This document shows, piece after piece, positions 40,480 to 49,831 of a DNA stretch of 64,000 nt. The stretch is taken from NCBI RefSeq assembly GCF_042684865.1, contig NZ_JBHUML010000003.1, forward strand, positions 372,001 through 436,000, in the 5' to 3' direction. Each line of letters opens with the position of its first letter. Position 1 is the first letter of the stretch. This stretch comes from Salibacterium lacus. GTDB taxonomy: Bacteria > Bacillota > Bacilli > Bacillales > Marinococcaceae. Below the pieces are notes generated by a model that ran no database searches, was not told the origin of the DNA, and worked only from the letters and a program-made list of their open reading frames with translations. A program made the position numbers and the translations under genes.

Positions 40480-42018
40480 ATGAGCAGTCCACGCACACCA
40501 AGATCCATTAAAATGCTGAACGCTGTTGAAAAAGCAGGGAACAAGCTTCCGCATCCGGTCACCATATTCATCTTGTTTACGTTTGCTGTCATTATTTTAT
40601 CTCATATTCTTTACATGATGGGGGTTTCTGTATCATTTCAGGGCGTCAATGACGAAACACTGGAAACGGAAATGCTGAACGTTGAGGCGGTCAGCCTGCT
40701 TACATCCGACGGCATTGCCCATATGTTCTCCAGTGTCGTCTCGAATTTTACATCCTTTGTCGCACTAGGACCGGTCCTTGTCGCCATGCTTGGTGTCGGT
40801 GTCGCTGAAAAAAGCGGCTATATCAGCGCCATTATGACCAATACTGTGACAAAGGCACCGAAGAAATTCGTTACGCCTCTTGTTGTTTTAATGGGTGTTC
40901 TTTCCAATGTAGCCGCTTCGGTCGGCTACGTGGTGCTTGTGCCACTTGGAGCCATCATCTTTCTCGGCTTCCGGCGCCACCCGCTTGCCGGGCTTTCCGC
41001 CGCTTTCGCCGGTGTATCCGGCGGCTATTCCGCCAACCTGGTGATTGGCACAAACGATCCGCTTTTAGCCGGTATTTCGACAGAGGCCGCCCGGATCATC
41101 AACGCCGGTTATGTCGTCAATCCGACCGACAACTGGTTTTTCATGTTCGCTTCCACCTTCCTGATTGTCATTCTCGGTACGCTCATCACGGACAAGCTGG
41201 TTGAACCGAAATTAGGAAAGTACGTGCCGGAGCAGGAGACACAGGAAAACATTCAGATCACGCAGATAGAGAAAAAAGGGCTTTTCTGGGCGAATCTGTC
41301 TATACTCGCTGTTATGATTGTCATTGCCCTGCTCGTCATCCCGGAAAATGCTCCATTGCGTGGAGAAGGCGGCAGTATTATTACTTCTCCATTCATGAGC
41401 AGTATTATTTTTCTTATGATGCTCATCTTTTTGGTACCGGGAACGGTCTATGGTATCGTCACGAAATCGGTGAAAAATGATAAAGATGTTGCCGAGCTCA
41501 TGACATCGTCTCTTGAAACAATGGCTGGTTTCATCGTGTTGATTTTCTTTGCGGCCCAGTTCGTTGCCTTGTTTAATTACACGAACCTCGGAACTATTCT
41601 GGCCGTTAAAGGAGCCGGAATCCTGGAAGCTTTCCAGCTGGACGGCTTGTTTTTACTGGTGCCGTTAATTCTGATTACAACACTGATCAATCTGTTTATC
41701 GCTGCTGATTCCGCAAAATGGGCAATCATGGCGCCTGTTTTTGTACCGATGTTTATGAATCTGGGCATTCCGCCGGAAGTAACACAAGTTGCTTACCGTA
41801 TTGGTGATGCCTCGACCAATATCATTTCACCACTGATGCCGTTCTTCCCGCTCGTTGTCGCATTTGCGCAGCGGTACGGAAAACAAAACGGGGTAGGTAC
41901 CGTCATCTCACTGATGCTGCCGCATTCCATCGGTATTCTGGTCGTCTGGACGATTTTCTTCATCGTTTGGTATCTTCTCGGCGTTCCAGTGGGCCCCGGC
42001 GCTGACTTAACCTATTAA
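40480..42018 (+). CDS. AbgT-family transporter
   Basis: A 512-residue membrane protein of the AbgT family. Founding members import p-aminobenzoyl-glutamate; others export sulfonamides. Family features include LNAVEKAGNKLPHPVTIFILF, VALGPVLVAMLGVGVAEKSGYISA, the AGVSGGYSANLVIGTNDPLLAGISTEAA hairpin and TLINLFIAADSAKWAIMAPVFVPMFMNLGI followed by RIGDASTNIISPLMPFFP. GGGGAGG precedes ATG 40480. It shares a transcript with an OsmC gene 13 bp downstream. An M20 amidohydrolase, the usual partner of AbgT in E. coli, lies far away at 55.4 kb. Confidence 0.93.
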   Translation: MSSPRTPRSIKMLNAVEKAGNKLPHPVTIFILFTFAVIILSHILYMMGVSVSFQGVNDETLETEMLNVEAVSLLTSDGIAHMFSSVVSNFTSFVALGPVLVAMLGVGVAEKSGYISAIMTNTVTKAPKKFVTPLVVLMGVLSNVAASVGYVVLVPLGAIIFLGFRRHPLAGLSAAFAGVSGGYSANLVIGTNDPLLAGISTEAARIINAGYVVNPTDNWFFMFASTFLIVILGTLITDKLVEPKLGKYVPEQETQENIQITQIEKKGLFWANLSILAVMIVIALLVIPENAPLRGEGGSIITSPFMSSIIFLMMLIFLVPGTVYGIVTKSVKNDKDVAELMTSSLETMAGFIVLIFFAAQFVALFNYTNLGTILAVKGAGILEAFQLDGLFLLVPLILITTLINLFIAADSAKWAIMAPVFVPMFMNLGIPPEVTQVAYRIGDASTNIISPLMPFFPLVVAFAQRYGKQNGVGTVISLMLPHSIGILVVWTIFFIVWYLLGVPVGPGADLTY

Positions 42019-42031
42019 GAAAGGCTGATGA

Positions 42032-42460
42032 ATGATGAAAGTAACAACGACATGGACCGGCGGCAGGGCTTTCGAATCCGCCGGTGATTCCGGTTATCCC
42101 GTGTACATGGATGCTACAGAAAATTACGGTGGACTCGGCGAAGGTGCGACACCGACAGAAATGCTGCTGAGTTCCCTGGCAGGATGTATCGGCATAGATA
42201 TTACGATGATTTTAAGACCGCATCTCGAACATGTTGACCGCATCGAAATGGAAACAGACGGCGTGCGGAAAGAAGAGGCCCCTAAAGGTTTCACAGACAT
42301 TACCATCACTGTCCATATCGACGGGGATATCGACAAGAAAAAAGTTTGGCGCGCGATCCATCTCGGGGAGGAAAAATACTGCTCCGTCTCTGACTCCCTG
42401 CAGGCTTCCGTTTCTTTCAAACTGATTTTGAACGGATCCGAAGCACCGGCAGATGAATAA
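42032..42460 (+). CDS. OsmC-family protein
   Basis: A 142-residue OsmC/YhfA-type protein. The two cysteines expected of the peroxide-reducing site are present, in LAGCIGIDITMIL and KYCSVSDSL, along with the GGLGEGATPTEMLLSSLAGC motif. OsmC proteins reduce organic hydroperoxides with lipoyl or other thiols. Start ATG 42032 is used; ATG 42035 is equivalent. It closes the abgT transcript. Confidence 0.9.
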   Translation: MMKVTTTWTGGRAFESAGDSGYPVYMDATENYGGLGEGATPTEMLLSSLAGCIGIDITMILRPHLEHVDRIEMETDGVRKEEAPKGFTDITITVHIDGDIDKKKVWRAIHLGEEKYCSVSDSLQASVSFKLILNGSEAPADE

Positions 42461-42462
42461 AT

Positions 42463-42511
42463 AAAAAAGGACTGGATGAAAGAGTTCTCCTCTTTCATCC
42501 AGTCCTTTTTT
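42463..42511. terminator. Bidirectional terminator between osmC and the ABC exporter
   Basis: AAAAAAGGACTGGATGAAAG pairs perfectly with the second arm ending at 42511, giving A and T tracts on both sides. It serves the convergent osmC and exporter genes. Confidence 0.93.
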
Positions 42512-42516
42512 GTTCA

Positions 42517-44235
42517 TTATACGTACACATGCTGGGCACCGTGGAGTTTGGCGTAGTGACCGCCGCGTTCAAGCAGTGCATCATGGGTCCCCTGCTCTTC
42601 AATTCCATCCTGTGTCACGACAATGATGTTGTCCGCATGGCGGATGGTAGCGAGCCGGTGGGCGATAATCAGGGTCGTCCGACCTTGAGCCAGCTCATTC
42701 AGGGACCGTTGAATGGATTGTTCGGTTTCTGTATCCAGAGCGGACGTCGCTTCGTCCAGAATAAGGATAGGCGGATTCTTCAGAAACATGCGCGCAATCG
42801 ACAGGCGCTGCTTCTGCCCGCCGGATAATTTCACTCCGCGTTCACCGACAACCGTGTCCAGTCCGTCCGGCAGCTCCTCAACAAACGATTCAAGTTCCGC
42901 GCGCCGGGCCGCCTCCCATACTTCCTCATCAGGAGCATCCAGTTTGCCGTAACGGATATTGTCACGCAGGGTTCCGGAAAACATGAACACGTCCTGCTGC
43001 ACAATGCCGATCTGCTGCCGGAGAGAGGCAAGCTGTACATCCCGGATATCTTCCCCGTCTACCGTGATGGCTCCTTCCTGAATATCATAAAAGCGCGGAA
43101 GCAGACTGAGAAGCGTCGTCTTGCCGGCACCGGACGGTCCGACAAACGCTGCCGTCTCCCCTGCCTCAATTGATAAATCAATCCCGTCGACAATCGGGCG
43201 GTTATCGTCATAACCAAAACGCACCCCCCTATAGGTAATGTTTCCTTCTACTTCAGGCAATGGTTTGGCACCGGGAGCGTCCACTATATCAGGTTCTGTA
43301 TCCAGGAGGGCAATGTAGCGTTTAAATCCGGCATATCCTTTCGGATAACTCTCAATGATAGCATTGATTTTTTCAATCGGCTGAAAAAAGATATTGGTGA
43401 GCAGAATGAACGCCATAAAATCGCCGATGGACATCTCATTCTGTACGATAAAATAAGCGCCGCACAGGAGAACAAATAATGTCATGATGCGCATCATCAT
43501 ATAACTGAGCGAATTGTTCAACCCCATTATGCGGTACGACCAGAGTTTCGCCTGCTTGAAATTCTGATTATCATGATGAAATAATTTCTGTTCGTGACGC
43601 TCATTCGCAAACGCCTGCACGAGACGAATACCGCCCACTGTATCTTCCACCCGGGTATTAAAGTCAGCCATCCGCTTCAGCATGTATTTCATGGCCGCCG
43701 CCATGTGACGGTGGCAGTAGACAATCACCGCAATGAGCAATGGTACGATCAAAAAAGTAAGCACCGCCAGTTTGACGTTGATAAATAACATCACTCCGAA
43801 CGAACCGAATAACGTCATCAGTGCAATAAACACGTCTTCGGGGCCGTGGTGTGCCACTTCTCCTATCTCAAACAGATCATTCGTTAAATGAGAAAGCAGA
43901 TTGCCGGTTTTATTGTTGTCATAATACGTGTAGGAAAGCCGCTGCATATGATCAAACAGTTCATCACGCATATCGGTTTCTATATTGATACCCAGTCTGT
44001 GGCCCCAGTACGTCACAACAAAATGAGCGCCGGTGTTGAATATGTAAAGGAAAAACAATCCAATACATGCCCAAACGATTACAGAAATATCCCCTTGTGG
44101 AAGCAGTGTGTCCACCGCCCAGTTCACGACAAGCGGAAAAGCAAGATCCAGCAGAGCAACCAAAATGGCACAGGCAAACGTAATCGTAAACAGTTTCTTG
44201 TATGGTCTATAGTAGGCAGCAAAGCGGCGCAGCAC
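42517..44235 (-). CDS. ABC exporter, fused membrane and ATPase domains
   Basis: A 572-residue type IV ABC exporter half-transporter that would dimerise. Six membrane helices are followed by a nucleotide-binding domain with Walker A GPSGAGKTT, Q-loop VQQDVFMFSG, signature LSGGQKQRL, Walker B ILILDEATSALD and the H-loop IIAHRLATI. GTG 44235 follows GGGGGA. A Fur-like box overlaps the -35 region, and the siderophore uptake operon is just upstream on the same strand, so export of a siderophore or an iron-related compound is a reasonable guess. Confidence 0.92.
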   Translation of the reverse strand: MLRRFAAYYRPYKKLFTITFACAILVALLDLAFPLVVNWAVDTLLPQGDISVIVWACIGLFFLYIFNTGAHFVVTYWGHRLGINIETDMRDELFDHMQRLSYTYYDNNKTGNLLSHLTNDLFEIGEVAHHGPEDVFIALMTLFGSFGVMLFINVKLAVLTFLIVPLLIAVIVYCHRHMAAAMKYMLKRMADFNTRVEDTVGGIRLVQAFANERHEQKLFHHDNQNFKQAKLWSYRIMGLNNSLSYMMMRIMTLFVLLCGAYFIVQNEMSIGDFMAFILLTNIFFQPIEKINAIIESYPKGYAGFKRYIALLDTEPDIVDAPGAKPLPEVEGNITYRGVRFGYDDNRPIVDGIDLSIEAGETAAFVGPSGAGKTTLLSLLPRFYDIQEGAITVDGEDIRDVQLASLRQQIGIVQQDVFMFSGTLRDNIRYGKLDAPDEEVWEAARRAELESFVEELPDGLDTVVGERGVKLSGGQKQRLSIARMFLKNPPILILDEATSALDTETEQSIQRSLNELAQGRTTLIIAHRLATIRHADNIIVVTQDGIEEQGTHDALLERGGHYAKLHGAQHVYV

Positions 44236-44255
44236 GCGGATTCCCCCTTGATTGT

Positions 44256-44284
44256 TTCATATTTTCATTGAAAATGATTATCAA
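44256..44284 (-). promoter_or_regulatory. Fur box and promoter of the ABC exporter gene
   Basis: TGAAAAT-G-ATTATCA (44269-44283) matches the 7-1-7 Fur core at 14 of 15 positions. It overlaps a leftward TTGATA (44284-44279) spaced 17 bp from TATGAA (44261-44256). Confidence 0.72.
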
Positions 44285-44344
44285 TACAGGAAATAATAAT
44301 TTAACACATAGAGGAGAAAAAGGCAATGCCGCCCGCCGTGAATA

Positions 44345-45178
44345 TCATTCAGCCGGAACTCCGGAAATGAAGCCGCCGGAAACATCTTTCACATTATGAA
44401 CAACAATAAAGGCTTGCGGATCCACTTCTTTGATGACCCTCTTTAACTGCAGCAGTTTGTGTGTATGCACAACAATATATAACACCCGGCGCTGCTCCCT
44501 CATATATTCGCCTTCTCCGTAAAACACTGTAGCGCTGGAAGCCAGGTCGCGGGTAATCCGCATGGATATCTCTTCGGAACACGTCGAGACGATGTTTATC
44601 GCTTTCTTCGAATCAAAACCGCCCAGCACAAAATCCGTAACGACCTTGCCTATATAAAGGGTAATCAACGTATACATCGTGTAAATGGGACCGATAATAA
44701 ATATCCCGGCAATCACAACCGCAGCATCGAGAGCGAGGGTGGTACCGGTTAAGTCCCAGCCCAGCTGCCGGTTCAGCACGCGGGCAATAATCGATGTACC
44801 GCCGACGGAACTTCCTGCCTGATAAATGAAGCCGAACCCGACACCGGTAATAACGCCGGCAAACACCGCCGCCAGCATCGTGTCTTCCATCGGCTGAGCA
44901 AAGAATCTTCCTTCGAAAAACCGGATAAACACGGAGAAGAGGATAACATTAAAAACGGTTTTATATACCATATGCCTTGGCAGGTAACGGATACCTATGC
45001 TTAAAAGTAGCACAAAAATAATCGGTGTGGAAATACTCGGCGAAATACCAAGGCCATAATAAATAAGGAGGGCGATACCTACAATGCCGCCTTCAGCGAT
45101 TGAGTTGGGCATGCCAAGCTGTGACACAGCGAGCGCAAACAGCAGCGTTCCTATGATAATGTACATTGTATTTTTCAA
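44345..45178 (-). CDS. YitT family membrane protein (DUF161/DUF2179)
   Basis: A 277-residue protein with five or six membrane helices (DUF161: MYIIIGTLLFALAVSQLGMPNSIAEGGIVGIALLIYY, GFGFIYQAGSSVGGTSIIARVLNRQ) and a C-terminal soluble DUF2179 domain (STCSEEISMRITRDLASSATVFYGEGEYMREQRRVLYIVVHTHKLLQLKRVIKEVDPQAFIVVHNVKDV). TTG 45178 is the likely start, since GAGGTG lies about 9 bases upstream. Function of the family is unknown, though some members affect sporulation or metal resistance. Confidence 0.88.
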   Translation of the reverse strand: MKNTMYIIIGTLLFALAVSQLGMPNSIAEGGIVGIALLIYYGLGISPSISTPIIFVLLLSIGIRYLPRHMVYKTVFNVILFSVFIRFFEGRFFAQPMEDTMLAAVFAGVITGVGFGFIYQAGSSVGGTSIIARVLNRQLGWDLTGTTLALDAAVVIAGIFIIGPIYTMYTLITLYIGKVVTDFVLGGFDSKKAINIVSTCSEEISMRITRDLASSATVFYGEGEYMREQRRVLYIVVHTHKLLQLKRVIKEVDPQAFIVVHNVKDVSGGFISGVPAE

Positions 45179-45218
45179 AAATAACACCTCTTCCCAAGAA
45201 AAATGCATTTCAGAACGT

Positions 45219-45263
45219 AAAAAAAGAAACCATCCCTTGTTTTAACGATAAGGATGATTTCTT
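45219..45263 (-). terminator. Terminator of the siderophore uptake operon
   Basis: Leftward 14-bp stem (AAGAAATCATCCTT with AAGGGATGGTTTCTT, some G-T pairs) with an A/T-rich loop and a run of seven T. It lies about 125 bp after the ATPase gene and before yitT. Confidence 0.8.
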
Positions 45264-45386
45264 ATCTTCTTCCATCATAGCACAGGCAGTCTGCTCTTCC
45301 AATCACCTTTGTCCCGTTTCCGAGTCAGCACCCTGGGTTCCGGGAGTGAGGTGAAAGGCCTGATGAACGCCTGATGCATGAACCCA

Positions 45387-46196
45387 CTATGCATCTCCAC
45401 GAATATGGTGCCGCCCTTTCGGTACGATTAACGGTGAATGCGAAACAGGGTCCTGGATGACCGTGCACTCCAGTCCGAAAATGCTGCTTATCAGTTCCCT
45501 TGTAATGACATCGGATGCCTCCCCTTCGGCCACAAGTTCTCCTTGAGACATCGCAAATATATAGTCAGCGTAGCGGGCGGACAAGTTGATGTCATGGAGC
45601 ACCATAACAATGGTTGTTCCGCGCTTTCGGTTCAAGTCAGTGAGTAAATCCAGTATTTCCACCTGATATGTAATATCCAAAAAGGTCGTAGGTTCATCCA
45701 GAAACAAAATATCCGTCTGCTGGGCAAGAGCCATTGCAATCCACACACGCTGTCTCTGCCCTCCGGAAAGCTCGTCAATATCCCGATCGGCAAGCTCTGT
45801 AATATTCATAAATTCCATCGCTTCGGCCACCGCTTCATAATCTTTCTTTGTCCAGCCTTTTAAAAGAGATTGGTGTGGAAACCTCCCGCGTCCGACCAAA
45901 TCCGTGACGGCAATGCCTTCGGGAACAACGGGAGATTGCGGCAGAAGCCCAAGCACCCGCGCCAGCTGTTTGGGAGGAATGTTCGATATGTCTTTTCCAT
46001 CCAACGTGATTTCTCCCGACGAAGGCTTCATCAATCTCGACATCGCCTTCAAGAGGGTGGACTTCCCGCACGCATTCGCTCCAATAATAACGTTCATTCG
46101 ATTACTTGGTATCTCTGCTTTTATATCATGGAGAATTGTTTTATGATCATACCCGGCTGTGACATGTTCGGCTTTAAACCTGTGTGTCGGATTCAT
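45387..46196 (-). CDS. Iron-siderophore ABC transporter ATP-binding protein (FecE/FhuC type)
   Basis: A 269-residue ATPase of a siderophore importer. Walker A GANACGKST (an unusual Ala-Cys in place of Gly-Ser or Gly-Ala), Q-loop GLLPQSPVVPEGI, the VGRGRFPHQSLL stretch typical of FecE/FhuC proteins, signature LSGGQRQR, Walker B DILFLDEPTTFLDI and LHDINLSARYADYI. It is the last of four overlapping genes; its ATG overlaps the previous stop (TAATG). Confidence 0.94.
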   Translation of the reverse strand: MNPTHRFKAEHVTAGYDHKTILHDIKAEIPSNRMNVIIGANACGKSTLLKAMSRLMKPSSGEITLDGKDISNIPPKQLARVLGLLPQSPVVPEGIAVTDLVGRGRFPHQSLLKGWTKKDYEAVAEAMEFMNITELADRDIDELSGGQRQRVWIAMALAQQTDILFLDEPTTFLDITYQVEILDLLTDLNRKRGTTIVMVLHDINLSARYADYIFAMSQGELVAEGEASDVITRELISSIFGLECTVIQDPVSHSPLIVPKGRHHIRGDA

Positions 46197-47227
46197 TATA
46201 AACTTCCCTTTCGATTCATACGGATAAGTAGATAAAGTAGAAACGGAGCTCCTAGTACACCGGTGATAATACCAGCCGGGAATCTAACGTCAAAAGCAAA
46301 CTGACCGATAAGATCGGCTCCCAAAACTAAATTCACGCCGACAAGCCCTGCTGGTAAAGCGTTGGAAGATCCAGATCCGGCTAACCTTTTGGCAATCGGC
46401 CCCGATAAAAAGGCAACAAATGAGATAGGACCTGTAACAGAAGCAGCGAGGGCAATCATGCAGACCGAACTCACAATAAGCAGGACTCTGGTTTTATCTG
46501 TATTCAGTCCAAGAGAAAAAGCCGATTGTTCCCCAAGTTCCAGGGTACTCAAATGCTTTCCCAGCGCAAGGACAACAGGGGCACAAACTGCTACCGTAAG
46601 GAAAAGAGGAAGCAGGGCGTCCATTTGAGCGCCGTTCAGACTTCCGTTCAGCCATTGTAATGCGGTGGGAAGGTCTTCACGCGCCCCCTCCATGAGAAGA
46701 TAGGAAATCACTGCTGTCAGCATGGCCTGTATCCCTATCCCAACAATAATGAGCCGCCCTACAGCAAAAGAACTTCCTCTGGATAATATGTAAATCAGCG
46801 CCGCGGTCCCCAGTCCTGAAATGACAGATGCAATCGAAGCCGTCGTGTCGCTTGTCTGCAAAACAAGAATGCAGAACAGAGCTGCCACACTGGACCCTGA
46901 GGTGATTCCTAGTATATCCGGGTTGGCAAGAGGATTACGCAGCATCGTCTGAAAGGTATTACCGGCAATTCCAAAAGCAAAACCGGCAAAAAGTCCAGCA
47001 AGCATTCTTGGAAGACGGATGGTAGTTACAGCAAATGACGCTCCGTCAGATGCTTCTCCAGAAAGGGCCCCGATGACTTCCTCCAGCGTGTAAATTGTAT
47101 TCCCCAGCAAAAGCATGGCACAGCACAGCACAATAGAAAGCAGCCCGAGCAGACTGTTCATAATAATCCATCTGCGCCATCTTTTGCGCCTTCCTGCTGT
47201 AATTATAGTCATTGCTTGCTTTTTCAT
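46196..47227 (-). CDS. FecCD-family siderophore ABC permease, second
   Basis: A 343-residue permease with about ten membrane helices. FecCD features are TTIRLPRMLAGLFAGFAFGIAGNTFQTMLRNPLANPDILGITSGSS, LGLNTDKTRVLLIVSSVCMIALAASVTGPISFV and VRFPAGIITGVLGAPFLLYLLIR. The ATG overlaps the stop of the first permease gene by ATGA. With the upstream permease it forms the heterodimeric pore of the importer. Confidence 0.94.
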   Translation of the reverse strand: MKKQAMTIITAGRRKRWRRWIIMNSLLGLLSIVLCCAMLLLGNTIYTLEEVIGALSGEASDGASFAVTTIRLPRMLAGLFAGFAFGIAGNTFQTMLRNPLANPDILGITSGSSVAALFCILVLQTSDTTASIASVISGLGTAALIYILSRGSSFAVGRLIIVGIGIQAMLTAVISYLLMEGAREDLPTALQWLNGSLNGAQMDALLPLFLTVAVCAPVVLALGKHLSTLELGEQSAFSLGLNTDKTRVLLIVSSVCMIALAASVTGPISFVAFLSGPIAKRLAGSGSSNALPAGLVGVNLVLGADLIGQFAFDVRFPAGIITGVLGAPFLLYLLIRMNRKGSL

Positions 47228-48261
47228 AGAGAACGAACCTTCATTCCAGCAGCTAGTAATATTAACAGTGGAGCACCTGCAAAAGATGTAACAACACCAA
47301 CCTCAAGTTCTCCGGGACTGCCGATCAGTCTGCCTCCCACGTCAGATATCGTCAATATCACAGCCCCTGCCACAGCAGACAGCGGAATGATAAAACGCAG
47401 GTCGGGACCAAGTATAAAACGGATAAGGTGAGCAGATAAGAGCCCGATAAAACCTATAGGTCCTGCCAGCGCCGTTGCCGCTCCACATAAAATGACACCT
47501 GCGAAAGCCGCGGTCATTCTCAGCACTCCTGTCCTGACGCCCTGTCCGGAAGCTACTTCATCTCCAAGCGCCAATGCATTGAGAGCCGGGGCTGATAACA
47601 ATGCGAGCACCAGTCCCAAAACAAGAAAAGGGAGGAAAGCAGCAATAGAACTCCAGCTTCCCGCCCCCACACTTCCTACCTGCCAGAACCTGAATTCATC
47701 CATGACAGTGGTACGCGGAATCATAACAGCACTTACCAGAGAAGAAAGGGCGGCGCTTGTAGCCGCACCTGCCAAAACGAGCTTCAACGGCGTAGCGCCG
47801 CCGCGGCCCATAGATCCAATTCCATAAACAAAAACCGCCGTCACCATAGCCCCTGCTATCGCAAGCCATATGTACTGTCCGGCCGTGCTGATATTCAAAA
47901 ACGCGATACCGCAGACCACAAACAGAGAAGCTCCAGTATTGACGCCAAGGATGCTCGGATCGGCGATAGGGTTGCGCGTGACCGCCTGCATCAGTGCTCC
48001 CGCAACACCAAGAGCCGCCCCGCAGCAAAAACTGAACACAGTCCGCGGAATTCTTTCACGGACAACTGTCGCCCCGTAAGAGTCCACTTCGGAATGGAAC
48101 AAACCCGCCATCAACTGGTCCCATTGAACGAACCGTGATCCAAAAGCGAGAGAAGCCAGCACACATAATACAATCAAAAGGAAAGAAGCAGTCAGTACAA
48201 TCGTCAAATGCTTCGGAACATGTGCGCCCGGCTGTATTTTTTGTTTTAATGTGTTACTCAT
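47224..48261 (-). CDS. FecCD-family siderophore ABC permease, first
   Basis: A 345-residue permease homologous to its neighbour: ATVVRERIPRTVFSFCCGAALGVAGALMQAVTRNPIADPSILGVNTGAS, LVLAGAATSAALSSLVSAV and AAALAGPIGFIGLL-like stretches, ending ELEVGVVTSFAGAPLLILLAAGMKVRSL. ATG 48261 is preferred because it overlaps the stop of the binding-protein gene (ATGAGTAA); an in-frame ATG at 48279 is possible. Confidence 0.93.
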   Translation of the reverse strand: MSNTLKQKIQPGAHVPKHLTIVLTASFLLIVLCVLASLAFGSRFVQWDQLMAGLFHSEVDSYGATVVRERIPRTVFSFCCGAALGVAGALMQAVTRNPIADPSILGVNTGASLFVVCGIAFLNISTAGQYIWLAIAGAMVTAVFVYGIGSMGRGGATPLKLVLAGAATSAALSSLVSAVMIPRTTVMDEFRFWQVGSVGAGSWSSIAAFLPFLVLGLVLALLSAPALNALALGDEVASGQGVRTGVLRMTAAFAGVILCGAATALAGPIGFIGLLSAHLIRFILGPDLRFIIPLSAVAGAVILTISDVGGRLIGSPGELEVGVVTSFAGAPLLILLAAGMKVRSL

Positions 48262-49324
48262 CGATTTGGCTGATTGCATCTCCGATTAACCCCAGATAGT
48301 CGTCGATAGTATAAGAGATGGAAAGCGGAGTCGGCGTCCCGGAAGCTGCCAAGGCTGTTCCGTCGCCGATAAACGCCACAGAACCTCTCTCTATTGCATC
48401 TATTCGGCCCAGACGGGGATCGGCTTTCACAGCTTCATACAGGCTTTCATCCCCGTACCCGATAATGATATCGGCGTCATTGAGAACGTCAGCATTCTCC
48501 GCACTCAAGCTTAACGAAAAGGAAGACTCATCTTCTATTAAGTTCTTAACACTCTCAGGATACTGCATGCCCAGTTCTTCCGTCAGAAAAGAAACGCGGG
48601 TGTCGGCCGGTGTATACAAATGCAGCTCTGACATGTCATCAGCAGAGAAGTTGGCCCAGACCACTTTTTTCCCTTTCATTTCAGGATATTCAGCTGTTTT
48701 TTCACTGATCAGTTGTTCTGTATCTTTAATAAGCTGTTCTCCTTCTTCCTCCATTGCCATCCCTTTTGCGTTCATTCTGATCTGTTCACGCCAGGGGGTT
48801 GTCCACGGTGATTCCGGATAAGCCACAACCGGAGCAATTTTACTCAGTGTGTCATAGTCTTCTTGTGTGATACCGGAGTATGCCGCCAGAATAACATCCG
48901 GATTCGTATCGGAAACCGCCTCAAAGTCAAGACCGTCCGTATCCTGATACACCGTTGGATCGCCGCCGAGTTCTTTAACTTTTTCCTCCGTCCACGGCAG
49001 CATCCCTTCTTCATTTGTCACTCCGTAATTCGCCGCAGAAAAACCTGCCGGCATAACACCCATAGCAAGCGCAACATCCTGATTCCCCCACTGGACTGTT
49101 GCGACGCGTTCAGGCTTTGATTCAATCACTGTTTCCCCAAAAGCATGCTCAATCACAATCGGTTCTTCCAGCTTCTCTTCCTCTGTGCCGGACGTTTCAC
49201 TGTTCTGCTCTGAGTCTTCCGCTGCGTCTGAGCCCGACGTCGAGGTTGAAGATTGCCCGGATGAGCAGGCGCCGAGTACAATTAAACATACCAGCGATAA
49301 AAAGAACAACCACCATTTCCTCAT
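48254..49324 (-). CDS. Iron-siderophore-binding lipoprotein
   Basis: A 356-residue class III binding protein. Lipobox LGAC (Cys20), an acidic Ser/Glu linker, then the FepB/FecB-type fold: IEHAFGETVIESKPERVATVQWGNQDVALAMGVMPAGF, DGLDFEAVSDTNPDVILAAYSGITQEDYDTLSKIAPVVAYP and LNDADIIIGYGDESLYEAVKADPRL. Such proteins bind hydroxamate, catecholate or citrate siderophores; no biosynthetic genes are nearby, so xenosiderophore use is possible. It heads the four-gene operon downstream of a perfect Fur box. Confidence 0.94.
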   Translation of the reverse strand: MRKWWLFFLSLVCLIVLGACSSGQSSTSTSGSDAAEDSEQNSETSGTEEEKLEEPIVIEHAFGETVIESKPERVATVQWGNQDVALAMGVMPAGFSAANYGVTNEEGMLPWTEEKVKELGGDPTVYQDTDGLDFEAVSDTNPDVILAAYSGITQEDYDTLSKIAPVVAYPESPWTTPWREQIRMNAKGMAMEEEGEQLIKDTEQLISEKTAEYPEMKGKKVVWANFSADDMSELHLYTPADTRVSFLTEELGMQYPESVKNLIEDESSFSLSLSAENADVLNDADIIIGYGDESLYEAVKADPRLGRIDAIERGSVAFIGDGTALAASGTPTPLSISYTIDDYLGLIGDAISQIDE

Positions 49325-49401
49325 TATAAAAACCCCTTCTCTTCAAGAAAATATGTAAGCTGTCACGTTCCCCGCTCTTTTCATAGAGCGGATGACGAAA
49401 T

Positions 49402-49448
49402 TGATAATCATTATCATTAATTCTATGGCCTCCCAGATGTATTGTCAA
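49402..49448 (-). promoter_or_regulatory. Fur-controlled promoter of the siderophore uptake operon
   Basis: Leftward TTGACA (49448-49443), 17-bp spacer, TAGAAT (49425-49420). Directly after it lies TGATAAT-C-ATTATCA (49402-49416), a perfect 7-1-7 Fur box. Confidence 0.92.
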
Positions 49449-49707
49449 CCAACGATGAGAAAATCTTTGACAGTCCTCACGAAATAAGGGGTATCCGGTG
49501 TCTGCTTTTCCTGTTACAACCTGCATGATCTCAAACTATTTTCATTAGTTTCCTGACTATATACAGATGATGACTGACATTATTATCAGTCCAGATTCCT
49601 TTTTATTGTTTGCAGCAGTTGAATAAGCATTGTATGTTCTTCCTCTGTAGGCTTTGTGTGAGCCGGGACTCCATGTTCCGCTTCCGGCACAAAGCTGCCG
49701 CAGATCC

Positions 49708-49746
49708 GTGGACACTACTCCCTGATTAATCGATGATAGTGTCCAC
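49708..49746 (-). repeat. Intergenic structured repeat, partial copy C
   Basis: GTGGACACTA and TAGTGTCCAC, perfectly complementary and 19 bases apart. Read leftward this matches arms 1 and 2 of copies A and B, including spacing; arm 3 and the second hairpin are not seen. It lies 85 bp beyond the bdhA terminator. The rest of the 49325-49885 gap holds only the Fur promoter and that terminator. Confidence 0.55.
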
Positions 49747-49831
49747 AGTCGTTTGAAGGACAGCTGAAAGCACCCTGCTGTAACCTCCGTCAATCGGGGC
49801 GTCCTCACACCTTCCACTTCTGCCCCGTGGT

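Noticed and set aside
44325..44369. Short rightward frame after a GAGGAG site near the Fur box
   Set aside because: Only 13 codons and overlapping the end of yitT; no sign of conservation can be seen.
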